A DNA stretch of 64,000 nucleotides from Ktedonosporobacter rubrisoli (GTDB lineage Bacteria > Chloroflexota > Ktedonobacteria > Ktedonobacterales > Ktedonobacteraceae): contig NZ_CP035758.1 in NCBI RefSeq assembly GCF_004208415.1, positions 806,001 to 870,000 of the forward strand, in the 5' to 3' direction. Positions 17,479 through 26,588 of the stretch are shown here, piece after piece. A program made the position numbers and the translations under genes. The number at the start of each line of letters is the position of its first letter. Position 1 is the stretch's first letter. The notes below the pieces were generated by a model that did no database searches, was not told the DNA's origin, and was given only the letters and a program-made list of their open reading frames with translations.

Positions 17479-18325
17479 TGCTTCCACAGAGCCGCTGAAG
17501 ATACGAAACAGCACAAAACTGCGGATCACGCATCTCTTCGAGGGCCTGCTCACGTAGCGTCGTAATATCTGCCGCATTAGCTCCCAGCTGGCGTATCAAG
17601 AAAGGTTCTGCGAGATGAAAGACAACTTCCCAATCCTGCACCATCTCCTGATGGGCCTCTGTCCCGGCTGACCAGTTGAGGATGAAGGCTTCTTGCTGCA
17701 GATCGATAAAGCCGGCTTGCGTAAACAGGCGTGCTTGCATAGCAGTAATCCCCATATGCTCGCCAGCTCCCGTAAAGCTGAGCCCCGCTATACGTAACGC
17801 CTGCTGGCCCAGGAGGATAAGTTGGGTAAAGGCCGCACTATTTGTTACACTGGTTCCTTCTCCTTCCAGGCTAAGCATATGACCTCCCGGCCTCAAGATA
17901 CGCCAGCATTCAACTAGCAGAGAGGGCCAGTTAGCTGGTGAGAGAAAAAACGCAATGAGGCGCGCATGGATCAGATCAAAGGTCTGATCTGGGAAGTCCA
18001 GAGGAGCTGTAGCGTTCATAACGCGAAAATCGATACGCTCCAGGCCTCGTTCTCCTGCCAGCCAACGTCCATACGCTGTCATCAAGTGGCTGATATCAAC
18101 ACCAGTAAGCACAAGATCGGGACGCTGCTGAGCGAGTGAAAGAAGCCATTCGCCGGGTCCGCAGGCAAGATCAAGCACCTGCGCATCTGTGTTCAATGAC
18201 AGCTTTGCGGGCAAAAGTCCACAATGCAGGCTCAGCAAGCGGGCCTGGCGCATCAAGCGTGCCATCTCTGCGGCATTTTCGGCATCCAACGGATAAGAAG
18301 AATGAGTATGCTGTTCTGTCGTCAA
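17465..18325 (-). CDS. SAM-dependent class I methyltransferase
   Basis: A 286-residue methyltransferase. Motif I is VLDLACGPGEWLLSLAQ (about residue 70), followed by LTGVDISHLM, the acidic MNATAPLDFPDQTFDLIHAR and LRPGGHMLSLE, as in the Methyltransf_25/11 group acting on small molecules. The start codon is TTG at 18,323-18,325, supported by GGAAGGAGA just before it. It lies between the two pieces of the sugar-binding protein gene and on the opposite strand, so it was probably carried in by rearrangement. Substrate unknown. Confidence 0.87.
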   Translation of the reverse strand: MTTEQHTHSSYPLDAENAAEMARLMRQARLLSLHCGLLPAKLSLNTDAQVLDLACGPGEWLLSLAQQRPDLVLTGVDISHLMTAYGRWLAGERGLERIDFRVMNATAPLDFPDQTFDLIHARLIAFFLSPANWPSLLVECWRILRPGGHMLSLEGEGTSVTNSAAFTQLILLGQQALRIAGLSFTGAGEHMGITAMQARLFTQAGFIDLQQEAFILNWSAGTEAHQEMVQDWEVVFHLAEPFLIRQLGANAADITTLREQALEEMRDPQFCAVSYLQRLCGSKPAL

Positions 18326-18603
18326 CCGTTTCTCCTTCCAGATAGGAAATACAGCAGTAAATTATTTTTCAGCTTTTTGATAAAATATCATAAGTGAGAG
18401 CTCCATAGAACTTACTCAGAAATAGATGCAGAGATTAAAGAAACTCAACTTAGCGCTACTAATCAAGTATAAATGAAAGTAGAATAAGTTGCAATCAGAT
18501 AAGCATGGAAGCATGCAAACTGCGAGAAGCGCATATTAGATTACTTTCTGTCGTATCAGGCTGGCTGCTCCCATAAGCAACCGCTGGCGGTCCTTGACGA
18601 ACA

Positions 18604-18790
18604 TCAGGAGCCTTTAAAGGGTATAGTAATGCTCTTTTCCAGCAGCTTCTTGCGCCTAACAAAGCGCTGGAAGATTAGCATAGCAATAAAAATCAGAGCG
18701 AATAGAGGCAGGTCCAGGCCGCTGGACTGCATTCCAAAGGTTATAAAGTCTAGAAAAAAGTGGATGAAAATCACCAGGGGCAGATAAAGC
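18604..18790 (-). pseudogene. C-terminal fragment of a multi-pass membrane protein
   Basis: The minus strand reads LYLPLVIFIHFFLDFITFG, a short loop, then FALIFIAMLIFQRFVRRKK and a stop. The helix with IHFFLDF resembles the last conserved helix of YhfC/PrsW-type membrane proteases, but too little remains to be sure. Upstream coding sequence is replaced by the hydrolase remnant at 18,790, so this is a truncated gene at a recombination joint. Confidence 0.5.
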
Positions 18791-19163
18791 CAGGAGCACT
18801 CGATGAAGACTGGAACCAAGCGAGCCTTGTGCAGGCTATCACTCACTGGTTCGGCCCAACCGATTTCGTGACGATGGCAACGCGGGCGCCTCTGGAAGCT
18901 CACATCGTGCCGCCCCCATTCGAATGTGCGCTCTTTGGCCCGGGGTCCGACGACGAGATTGCTGCCAAAGCTCCACCTTTTCTCATCATGCACGGCGACC
19001 GTGATCGTATGGTCCCAATTGCCGATGCAGAGGAATTCCACGCAGCCCTTTCCCGCTGTGGCGCGCACTCGACGTTCGTCTCGCTAGGCGGAGCCGGGCA
19101 CGAGGGATAGCCGATGATCCTAAGCGGGTTATTGTCGTGCTTCATCCCGAGAAAATCATTTAG
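18790..19163 (+). pseudogene. Chimeric remnant: hydrolase 3' half joined to PPOX 3' end
   Basis: From about 18,790 to 19,108 the sequence is a near-identical copy of 16,376-16,720 of the esterase gene (QASLVQAITHWFGPTDF to GGAGHEG). A 36-bp segment is missing exactly between two direct copies of TGCCAAAGCTC. It then passes directly into a copy of the last bases of the PPOX gene (GTGCTTCATCCCGAG to TTTAG). The nucleophile half of the esterase is absent, so it cannot be active. Confidence 0.8.
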
Positions 19164-19239
19164 CAAAGTGCTAAGCAAGGGCAAAGGGAGGATAAATCCC
19201 AGCAGGAGCGCTGTGTGATTTTCGCCAGCATCCTGCTGA

Positions 19240-19363
19240 GATTTAGCAATGCTCTTCCAAGGCAGTACTACATGGACAACTGACGCCCAAACAAGCCGTC
19301 GCTCAGTTCAGGACAGGCTTACAAAAGCTCATCGATACTCCGTCTCCCGTATCGAATAAGTAA
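19240..19363 (+). pseudogene. C-terminal remnant of the sugar-binding protein
   Basis: The last 100 bases read KAVLHGQLTPKQAVAQFR, TGLQKLIDTPSPVSNK and a stop at 19,361-19,363, the usual end of family 1 sugar-binding proteins. The frame is broken just upstream. It lies 29 bases before the first permease gene, where an intact binding-protein gene would normally sit, and pairs with the fragment at 17,257. Confidence 0.65.
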
Positions 19364-19392
19364 GTTGGACAGGAAGACAAGAGGAGTTATTT

Positions 19393-20346
19393 ATGTCTGA
19401 TACTACCTTGAAACCGATTGCCCCCATGGAGAGACGCAGCCCCCTGGCGCCCAGCCTTGCACGCTCCAGGTATTGGCGCACCAGCTTGACGGGCCTGGCC
19501 TTCGTCCTCCCATTTCTGATTCTTTACGTCCTTTTCCTGCTCTGGCCTATCATCCTTGGGTTGGGCATGAGCTTCTACAACTGGAGCCTCGCAGATGCAG
19601 GAAAATTTCTTGGCTTCGGCAACTATCTTGAACTCTTCGCCGATAGCGATTTCTGGTCCTCGCTCTGGCATACTATCACCTTCACAGTGATCAGCACGCC
19701 AATCTTTGTGATATTTGGCCTTAGCCTGGCTTTGCTGGCCAATCGCGCCATACCCGCGCGCTGGCTCTTCCGCCTCTCCTTCTTCGCTCCTTTTGTGTTG
19801 CCGGTCTCCATCGTGGTTATTCTCTGGAACTGGCTATTCCAGCCTGGCTATGGCTTCATCGACAACGCATTCGCGTTCATTGGCTGGTCGCAGGTGGACT
19901 GGCTGAACGATCCTAATCTTGCGATGCTCGCTGTCATCGTTGTCACACTCTGGTGGACGGTGGGCAGCAACTTTCTTCTCTACCTCGCCGGCTTACAGCA
20001 GATCCCACAGGAATTGTACGAAGCTGCCGCTATTGATGGCGCGGGCGCCAGGGCAAAGACGCTCTGGGTCACTTTGCCTCTGCTGGGCAGAATCACTATG
20101 CTGATCGTCATTCTGCAGGTTATCGCCTCATTACAGGTCTTTGGCCAGATATATTTGCTCACGCAGGGTGGCCCCAATTTTGCTACCCGCCCGGTAATCC
20201 AGTACATCTACGAAACAGGCTTCTCGTCTTATCGCATCGGCTATGCCTCAGCCATCTCTTACATCCTGTTCATTCTGATCCTAATATTTACTGTGGGAAA
20301 TTTCTTGCTGTTTGGTCGTCAGGAGAGAAGGAGTGAAGCCTTATGA
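19393..20346 (+). CDS. Sugar ABC transporter permease, MalF/UgpA type
   Basis: A 317-residue inner-membrane permease with six membrane segments. LTGLAFVLPFLILYVLFLLWPI begins the first helix; the cytoplasmic EAA loop is YEAAAIDGAGARAKTLWVTLPLL, which contacts the ATPase. GAGGAG precedes the ATG. The stop overlaps the next permease start (ATGA). The cognate binding-protein gene just upstream is broken, and no ATPase gene is present, as is common for this family, where a shared MsmK/MalK ATPase is used. Confidence 0.93.
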   Translation: MSDTTLKPIAPMERRSPLAPSLARSRYWRTSLTGLAFVLPFLILYVLFLLWPIILGLGMSFYNWSLADAGKFLGFGNYLELFADSDFWSSLWHTITFTVISTPIFVIFGLSLALLANRAIPARWLFRLSFFAPFVLPVSIVVILWNWLFQPGYGFIDNAFAFIGWSQVDWLNDPNLAMLAVIVVTLWWTVGSNFLLYLAGLQQIPQELYEAAAIDGAGARAKTLWVTLPLLGRITMLIVILQVIASLQVFGQIYLLTQGGPNFATRPVIQYIYETGFSSYRIGYASAISYILFILILIFTVGNFLLFGRQERRSEAL

Positions 20347-21218
20347 CAACGCACATGATAGAACAGGCCCCGCAGGCCACTGCAGCCAGGAAACGGCTCG
20401 CCCTTAATCTACCCAACAGTACAGCCTTTATTGTGCTGCTCATCCTGGCCATCCTCTGGATCTTGCCGATACTCTGGGGAATTGATACCTCGCTTAAGCC
20501 AGAAGCGGAAACTACGACAATCCCGGCGAGCTGGTTCCCTTCGGCCTTCACTTTCCTGGCCTTTGAGCGCGTTATTAGCAATAGCGATCTACCTATATGG
20601 TACTTTAACAGCGCCCTCACCTCTATCGTAATCACTGTCGCCACGGTGATAACTTCCAGCCTGGCCGCCTTCGCCTTCTCACACATCCCTTTCCTTGGCC
20701 GCAAGTTCCTCTTCTGGCTGATCCTCGCGGGAATCATGGTTCCCGGCGCGGTCCTCATCATCCCGCTCTTCACGCTGGTTCAATCGTTCGGCATGGTAGA
20801 TACTTACTGGGGAATTATCTTACCACAGATAGCATCGCCGGTCTCCATGTTCATCTTCAAGCAATACTTTGATGGCATTCCGCGCGACTTTGAGGAGGCA
20901 GCCCTCCTCGATGGAGCCAGCAGGCTGCGCATTTACTGGCAGATCTGGATGCCGCTAGCGCGTCCGGCGATTTCTGCGGTAGCAATCCTTGCCTTCGTCA
21001 CATCCTGGAACAATTTCCTCTGGCCCTTTATTGTGATCACAGGCAACCATATGATGACAATACCGGTCGGGCTGGCAACCATTCAGACCTCCTATGGCCT
21101 GCGTTACGCCCAGATCATGGCCTCGGCCATCCTCGCCGGTCTGCCGATCATTGTGGTCTTCCTTTTCTTCCAACGGCAAATCGTCCAGGGTCTGGCCGCC
21201 AGCGGCCTGCGTGGCTAG
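20343..21218 (+). CDS. Sugar ABC transporter permease, MalG/UgpE type
   Basis: A 291-residue permease with six membrane segments and the EAA loop FEEAALLDGASRLRIYWQIWMPLARP. WGIDTSLKPEAETTTIPASWFP after the first helix is typical of the MalG group. It is translationally coupled to the upstream permease. Together they form the membrane channel of a carbohydrate importer that, here, lacks an intact binding protein. Confidence 0.93.
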   Translation: MTTHMIEQAPQATAARKRLALNLPNSTAFIVLLILAILWILPILWGIDTSLKPEAETTTIPASWFPSAFTFLAFERVISNSDLPIWYFNSALTSIVITVATVITSSLAAFAFSHIPFLGRKFLFWLILAGIMVPGAVLIIPLFTLVQSFGMVDTYWGIILPQIASPVSMFIFKQYFDGIPRDFEEAALLDGASRLRIYWQIWMPLARPAISAVAILAFVTSWNNFLWPFIVITGNHMMTIPVGLATIQTSYGLRYAQIMASAILAGLPIIVVFLFFQRQIVQGLAASGLRG

Positions 21219-21239
21219 CTTTTTAAGGCCCTGCCAGAC

Positions 21240-21331
21240 GCTCAGCGCTCGCCAGAAAGAGGTGGATGTCATCTTTTGCCAAGCCAGGAAACGGCGGCAA
21301 TTGTTTGCCACCCTCCAGGCGAGCGCTGAGC
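21240..21331. terminator. Long-armed inverted repeat between convergent genes
   Basis: GCTCAGCGCTCGCC (21,240-21,253) and its exact complement GGCGAGCGCTGAGC (21,318-21,331) flank 64 bases. It sits between the permease operon and the phosphotransferase gene, both ending here, and probably stops or protects both transcripts. No T-run is seen. Confidence 0.5.
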
Positions 21332-21359
21332 CTATGGGAGCGAAAGATCAGCAGAACTT

Positions 21360-22424
21360 CTACTCAACTTCTTCGCAGCCGCTCCCGCTCATTATCTTTG
21401 CGACAAATTCGGCGGGTAGCTGGGCCAGGGTCTGCGTAGCCACGGTGAGCTCGCTGTCAGGCGCCAAAACATCCCGGAACAATGTGACGGCATCAGCTCT
21501 GGCTTCCTCGCCCCAGTTATCCCGGAAAAATACATCCCGGGCACACTCGATTACGTCTTGCACCACGCGTTCATAGCGATAGTAGGCAAGCACAATCCAG
21601 TCGATTTCCGCCTCTCCGTATCCCGCAAAAAAGGCCAGCTTTCCAGGCTGCAGCTCGCTATCTGCGGCCGATACTCTTATAAAGAGAAAATCCCGCTCTT
21701 TAGGAGCCAGCATTACTTCATCCCAATCAAGGACAAACACGCGCCCTTGCGCATCACGCAGCAGGTTGGCCGGATGCAGATCGGCATGGCAGATAACATA
21801 GGGCGGATTGCGTTTGTCCAGCACTTGCCCTAGCGTTTCCAGGGCAATAATTGCAGTGTGCAGCGTTGCTTGCTTTTCAAGCCAGGCGGCACGAAGCTCG
21901 CGCCTTGAGGGGCTCGTCTCTTCGTGCATCAAAGCTAGCTGGCTTTCAAAAGCGCGTAGCCAGCGCACATACTCTGTGGTATCAAAGCTCTCTTTGCGTA
22001 GAGCCTCAAAACCAGAGGAGGGCAAGCTAACCTGGTGAACGCGCCGAAAGATTGCTCCTACTTCCTCCCACTGCGCATCAGTCATCCCCGTCCAACTCGT
22101 CTCGCCAACAAGAAAGGGATACACGAGCACGTTCCAGTCATCTATCCGCGTCCACAGGCTGCCGCTTTTGGTAGGAACCGGGGCCACAACTCCTGCAATG
22201 CCTTGCTCTTTCAGATAGTAAGGAATCTGGCTGGTGGGTTCATAAAGCGATCCTTGCTTGACTTTGAGCAAATAGACGCTTCCCTGCTCACTCATTACAC
22301 GATATACGCCCGCGTTAGAATCCAGGCCCAGGGCCAGAAACTCAATTGTCGCGGGACTCAAAGCGTACTGCTCACGGCAACAGGAGTACAAACGTTCCAA
22401 AGAAAGAGCTGGTTGCTCACGCAT
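21360..22424 (-). CDS. Aminoglycoside phosphotransferase-family kinase
   Basis: A 354-residue APH/choline-kinase-fold protein. The catalytic loop is YVICHADLHPANLLRD (about residue 215) and the metal-binding motif VLDWDEVMLAPKERDF, with DWD in place of the usual DxD. The N-lobe has VYLLKVKQGSLYEP with the ATP lysine. Length and layout resemble spectinomycin- or macrolide-type phosphotransferases, but the antibiotic, if any, cannot be named. It is preceded by an unusually long leader (22,425-22,909), which suggests translation-dependent control. Confidence 0.82.
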   Translation of the reverse strand: MREQPALSLERLYSCCREQYALSPATIEFLALGLDSNAGVYRVMSEQGSVYLLKVKQGSLYEPTSQIPYYLKEQGIAGVVAPVPTKSGSLWTRIDDWNVLVYPFLVGETSWTGMTDAQWEEVGAIFRRVHQVSLPSSGFEALRKESFDTTEYVRWLRAFESQLALMHEETSPSRRELRAAWLEKQATLHTAIIALETLGQVLDKRNPPYVICHADLHPANLLRDAQGRVFVLDWDEVMLAPKERDFLFIRVSAADSELQPGKLAFFAGYGEAEIDWIVLAYYRYERVVQDVIECARDVFFRDNWGEEARADAVTLFRDVLAPDSELTVATQTLAQLPAEFVAKIMSGSGCEEVE

Positions 22425-22909
22425 AATCTATAGTATCCTCTCATTTGCTTTATCTTCACTTATATTTCGTTTTCTTCTCTTCCTACTCCTGCTATTCAGC
22501 AGGCACATATATCTTGGCTCAGCATTCTCAACTCCTGCATTATGGCTAAGAGCATCGAGCCAGTGCACCTGGTTAAGCGCAGTAACGCGTAATACAGGCA
22601 AGCGCTCCTATCCTGAGCTGAACGCTACAAGCGCACGAATCACGAAGACAAGGCGCAAAGTCAGAAATTACAAGCATGACAATGTGATTTGCTCAATAGT
22701 AGGTAGAGAGTTTATGGAGAGTACCAATGGAGGCAAAAAAAGGCGCAAAGGCTCCCCAGGCGAAGAAGATTCCCCGAGGCCCGGCTACAAGCGGCTAATG
22801 AAGGGCTTCAGGGAGGACATCACTGCGGATATACATGCATGCCCTCCTTAAGTGCATTTAGTGATAATACTCAACAAAGAGAGTATACTACAGCCACCAG
22901 CCCTGTCAA
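22425..22909 (-). promoter_or_regulatory. Long leader and promoter of the phosphotransferase gene
   Basis: This 610-bp gap (22,425-23,034) holds a minus-strand promoter, TTGACA (22,904-22,909) and TATACT (22,882-22,887) 16 bp apart. The transcript would have a leader of about 450 nt. It carries AAGGAGGG (22,842-22,849), a 13-codon mini-ORF (22,795-22,836, MYIRSDVLPEALH) and then CCTGGGGA...GCGCC followed by seven T (22,735-22,741). The order promoter, mini-ORF, T-run, gene resembles ribosome-sensing attenuators of resistance genes. The ABC exporter leader at 26.6-27.0 kb has the same order. Confidence 0.6.
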
Positions 22910-23034
22910 GCATTCTCTTCGTCACGCTTTCTCTTCTGGCTTGCCGCCACGCCAATTTGGCCACGCTGGCAAGCACGTAGCAGATCGGCCTTATGAGGAT
23001 GCGCACTATCCACGCATCCCCACAAACCTGGGGC

Positions 23035-24804
23035 CTATTCGCTCTGAAGCGCGCCAGTCCACAAGTGTTGCATCTCCTCGCATTCCGTCAATAGTTCGCT
23101 CAGCGTACCTTGCGCTACTATCTGCCCTTCCTGCAAAACAAGGATACTATCGGCGCAGCGTAGCGCTGCTTCGCGGTGGGAAACTACCAGGCACGTGTGC
23201 TCCCTGTGAGCACGGATGCGTTGCCAGAGCTGCCGTTCTGTCTCAGCATCGAGAGCACTTGAGAGATCGTCACAAACCAGGAGTTCCGGCGTGCGAGCGA
23301 ACATGCGCGCGGCAGCCGTACGCTGAATCTGGCCGCCAGAAAGCCTGATCCCTCTGGGTCCGATCAGCGTCTCAAGCCCAACAGCCAGAGTTTCTACGTC
23401 CCGCTCCATAACCGCCAGATAGATAGCCTCCTCAAGCGCGCGCTCAGTGAGCGGGAGACCTAAGGCAATATTTTCGCCAAGCGTTGTGCTGAACAGATTG
23501 GGCCTCTGTCCCGTATAGGCACTCTGTGGTGGAACAAAAAATGCGCCTGGCTTCTTTACAAGTTCGCCATTCCAACATATTTCGCCCTCTTGCTTCGGCA
23601 GCAGGCCGAGCAAGGTTCGCAGCAAAGTAGTCTTGCCAGAGCCGATACGCCCGGTAATTACGATAAACTGCCCCCGCTCCAAGCGAAGATTGATGCTTGT
23701 AATACCCCGTGCAGTACCTGGATAACGATAGCTCACATTTTTCAATTCCAGAAGCTCTAAAGGCTTCTCAAGCCGGGGCAGACCGAAAGGCTCCTGGCTT
23801 GAGACCACTTCCCGGTAGATGGGGCTCGGCATGATCAGCGCTGCCGGCGCCGCATTGGGCAGCAATTCTATTAAACGCTCCTGAGCCACCGCGAGCTGGC
23901 GATAGGCAGTAATCTGCCCTATGACCTCGCCGCTGAACCTGGCCAGCGTAGCCATATAGGCTACGAATAAGGTAAAATCCCCCACAGTAAAGCTACCTGC
24001 CCGCAAAGCGCTTCCCGCCAGAAGCAAAATCAGCCCGGTTCCGATGCTTGTAATTCCTGTCCCAAACACGCCCAACACCACATTGCTAAACAAATTTTCC
24101 TGCAACGAGGTCACGCGGCGTCGATTGTTCAAGCGATGGAAGCGCTTCACAACGCTAGAGGTTGCTCCGGCCACCTGAATAGCCTGCACCACGCCAAACA
24201 TCTCCACCAGGTAACTGCTCACCGCCCCTGACGCCTCGCGGCTCCTGCGCCGATAGCCCTCCACATGCTTGCCAAGAGCGTTCACAATGATATTGCCCAG
24301 GAGCAGAGGAAGGATCGCGACAAGCGTAAGTTGCAAGTTGATGTGTATCATGATGACCAGCGCCACTAGAGTCTCAACGCCCATGCCACCAAAGACAAAC
24401 GCCCACATAATCAGCAAAAAGCCTGGACTTACAGTATCGCGCTGCAGGCGGCTAATCATATCGCCACTATCTCGGGGTAGCGCGCCAGCGCCGGGAAGCT
24501 GTAGCAAATGTTCTAGCAGATTAGCCCGAAGCAGCTCGCGCGTTTTGAAGATGGGCAAACGCTCAGTGAGCATGACAGCGAATAAATTGAGCCCGCGAGC
24601 TAGCATATAGCCCAACATTAAGCCAACCAGGCCCCAGATAGTTGCATCAAGCTGGCGATAGTGCGTCAGACGGTCGAGGATCTGCTGGACAAGTAGGGCT
24701 GGCACTAGCGGCAAGAGGCGGCGCGGCAGCTGCAATAAAACTGTCAAGATGTAATTTTTGCGCGTGAAGATGAGCAGTTGCCAGACAAATGAGCGCGTCT
24801 TCAT
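23035..24804 (-). CDS. ABC exporter subunit with degenerate catalytic site
   Basis: A 589-residue half-transporter: six membrane helices (residues 1-320) then an ATPase domain. Walker A is ITGRIGSGKTTLLRTL, the signature LSGGQIQRTAAARMF is canonical, but Walker B reads LLVCDDLSSALD with Asp where the catalytic Glu is expected. Its start overlaps the stop of the partner gene (ATGA). The pair forms a heterodimer in which the site built on this subunit's Walker motifs should be inactive. Likely an exporter of drugs or peptides. Confidence 0.9.
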   Translation of the reverse strand: MKTRSFVWQLLIFTRKNYILTVLLQLPRRLLPLVPALLVQQILDRLTHYRQLDATIWGLVGLMLGYMLARGLNLFAVMLTERLPIFKTRELLRANLLEHLLQLPGAGALPRDSGDMISRLQRDTVSPGFLLIMWAFVFGGMGVETLVALVIMIHINLQLTLVAILPLLLGNIIVNALGKHVEGYRRRSREASGAVSSYLVEMFGVVQAIQVAGATSSVVKRFHRLNNRRRVTSLQENLFSNVVLGVFGTGITSIGTGLILLLAGSALRAGSFTVGDFTLFVAYMATLARFSGEVIGQITAYRQLAVAQERLIELLPNAAPAALIMPSPIYREVVSSQEPFGLPRLEKPLELLELKNVSYRYPGTARGITSINLRLERGQFIVITGRIGSGKTTLLRTLLGLLPKQEGEICWNGELVKKPGAFFVPPQSAYTGQRPNLFSTTLGENIALGLPLTERALEEAIYLAVMERDVETLAVGLETLIGPRGIRLSGGQIQRTAAARMFARTPELLVCDDLSSALDAETERQLWQRIRAHREHTCLVVSHREAALRCADSILVLQEGQIVAQGTLSELLTECEEMQHLWTGALQSE

Positions 24805-26588
24805 GGAAGCATCTCCTCGGAATGAGCTAACCGCAACAATTTGTAGTAATAGGATGCAGGATCTTTGGCGAGCATGTGACGAGGAGCATATTCCAGCATA
24901 CGCCCTTCGGCCAGGACCATAACCTGATCCACGCGCTCAATCGTGCTCAGACGATGGGCGATCACCAGAGCAGTGCGCCCGGCCATAAGCTGTCTCGTCG
25001 CCCGGATCAGTATCTTCTCGGTCGCCGGGTCCAGACGCGCCGTAGCCTCATCCAGAATGATCAATTGTGGATCTTGCAGGAAGACACGAATACAGGCCAG
25101 TAGCTGAGCTTCTCCAGCTGAAAGCCCGCCGCCATCACTGCTCAGTGCCGTATCCAGACCCTGCGGCAAGCGCCTGTACCACTCAGTGATTCCCAGGCGC
25201 TCAATAGCCTGTAAGATACGCTGGTCAGAAATAGACTCAGTGAAAAGAGTAAGATTGTCACGCAAGGTGCCACGGAACAACTGCACATCCTGCGTTACCA
25301 GTCCAATACGTCTGCGCAAGTCGTCAAGGCGCGCCTGGCGAAGATCCTGGCCACCCAGAAAGACAGAACCGCAGGTAGGATCATAGAAGCGCATAAGCAA
25401 ACGAATGAGGGTCGTCTTGCCGCTAGCAGTTCGTCCAATCAAGCCCATAATTTCACCCGCCGCAAGGCGAAACGAGATATCCTGCAAAACAGGCTGCCCT
25501 TTCTCATAGGCAAAGGAGACGTCTTCAAAGCTCACAGATAGAGCTCCCACAGGGAAATCTACTCCCGGCCCATCCTGAACCCGGCTTTGGGTGTGATAGA
25601 TCTCATTAATGCGTTCGAGACTAGCGACGGCCTGTTGAAAACTGCTAAGTTGCTCTGCCATATCATAGATGTAGGCAAGCAACTGGCCTGTATAGAGCAA
25701 CAACATCACAACAGTGGCAATCGTGAACTGGCCTTGCACAAAAAAGAGCGCGCCAAGGATGAGGGTAATGAGCAGGCTAAGTGCCTCTAGAACCACTTCC
25801 GCGCCCTCAAAGGCTGCCCAGAAGGCAGTGCGCTTCATCTCAGCCGCATCTTCCTGGCGCTGCAAACGAAAATAGCGCCGCAGAATATAGCAGACCGCAC
25901 CACAGGAGGCAATATCTTCAAGACAGGTAAACACTTCACCCCAAAAGCTACTTAGTTCCGCCTGGGTTTGCAAGTGCAGCTTATAGTACGTGATAGCTAT
26001 CTTCTGTATATAGAGTAGGATGATATTGCCCAGCAGAAAGATGGCAGTCATCACAATCCCGAACCAGATACTCTCCCGCGCCATCAGCAGCAGCACGCCC
26101 ACTACCAGGAGACCACAACCCAGGAAACGAATCACAAACTGTGAGAAAAAGTGGGATAGAATCTCTACATCACCATCAACCCGGGCGAGCAACTCGCCAG
26201 GTGTATGGGCCGTGTGGAAGGAGTGATCCAGCTTCAGACAGCGGTACATAAGATCCGCGCGCAACTGATTTGTGGCGTTCCAGCCTACATTCTCAGAGAA
26301 GTAGCTGGCTCCCGCCGAGACCAATCGACCACCAATGGCCACCACAAGATAGAAAATAGCTTGAGTAGTCAAGCTCTGAATTGCGCTATTGTGCTGCACA
26401 TCATCAATAAAGGCACGAATGATCTGCGGACCCAGCAATTCAAGCACAATGCTGCTCACAAGCAAGAATACCATACAGGCAACGCTGAAGCACTGAGAGC
26501 CCAGATAGGTGGCAAATAGCACTCCGTATTGCCGTAGCGCCATTCGTGGTAATACACGGCGACGCTGGCCGGATTGAGAAGCATTCAT
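24801..26588 (-). CDS. ABC exporter subunit, catalytic partner
   Basis: A 595-residue half-transporter with six membrane helices and an ATPase domain. Walker A is IGRTASGKTTLIRLL; Walker B LIILDEATARLDPATE has the catalytic Glu; the signature is degenerate, LSAGEAQLLA. This is complementary to the partner at 23,035: its Walker motifs plus the partner's LSGGQ give one competent ATP site, its LSAGE plus the partner's CDD one degenerate site, as in BmrCD or TM287/288-like heterodimers. First gene of the operon, behind a leader of about 415 nt. Confidence 0.9.
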   Translation of the reverse strand: MNASQSGQRRRVLPRMALRQYGVLFATYLGSQCFSVACMVFLLVSSIVLELLGPQIIRAFIDDVQHNSAIQSLTTQAIFYLVVAIGGRLVSAGASYFSENVGWNATNQLRADLMYRCLKLDHSFHTAHTPGELLARVDGDVEILSHFFSQFVIRFLGCGLLVVGVLLLMARESIWFGIVMTAIFLLGNIILLYIQKIAITYYKLHLQTQAELSSFWGEVFTCLEDIASCGAVCYILRRYFRLQRQEDAAEMKRTAFWAAFEGAEVVLEALSLLITLILGALFFVQGQFTIATVVMLLLYTGQLLAYIYDMAEQLSSFQQAVASLERINEIYHTQSRVQDGPGVDFPVGALSVSFEDVSFAYEKGQPVLQDISFRLAAGEIMGLIGRTASGKTTLIRLLMRFYDPTCGSVFLGGQDLRQARLDDLRRRIGLVTQDVQLFRGTLRDNLTLFTESISDQRILQAIERLGITEWYRRLPQGLDTALSSDGGGLSAGEAQLLACIRVFLQDPQLIILDEATARLDPATEKILIRATRQLMAGRTALVIAHRLSTIERVDQVMVLAEGRMLEYAPRHMLAKDPASYYYKLLRLAHSEEMLP

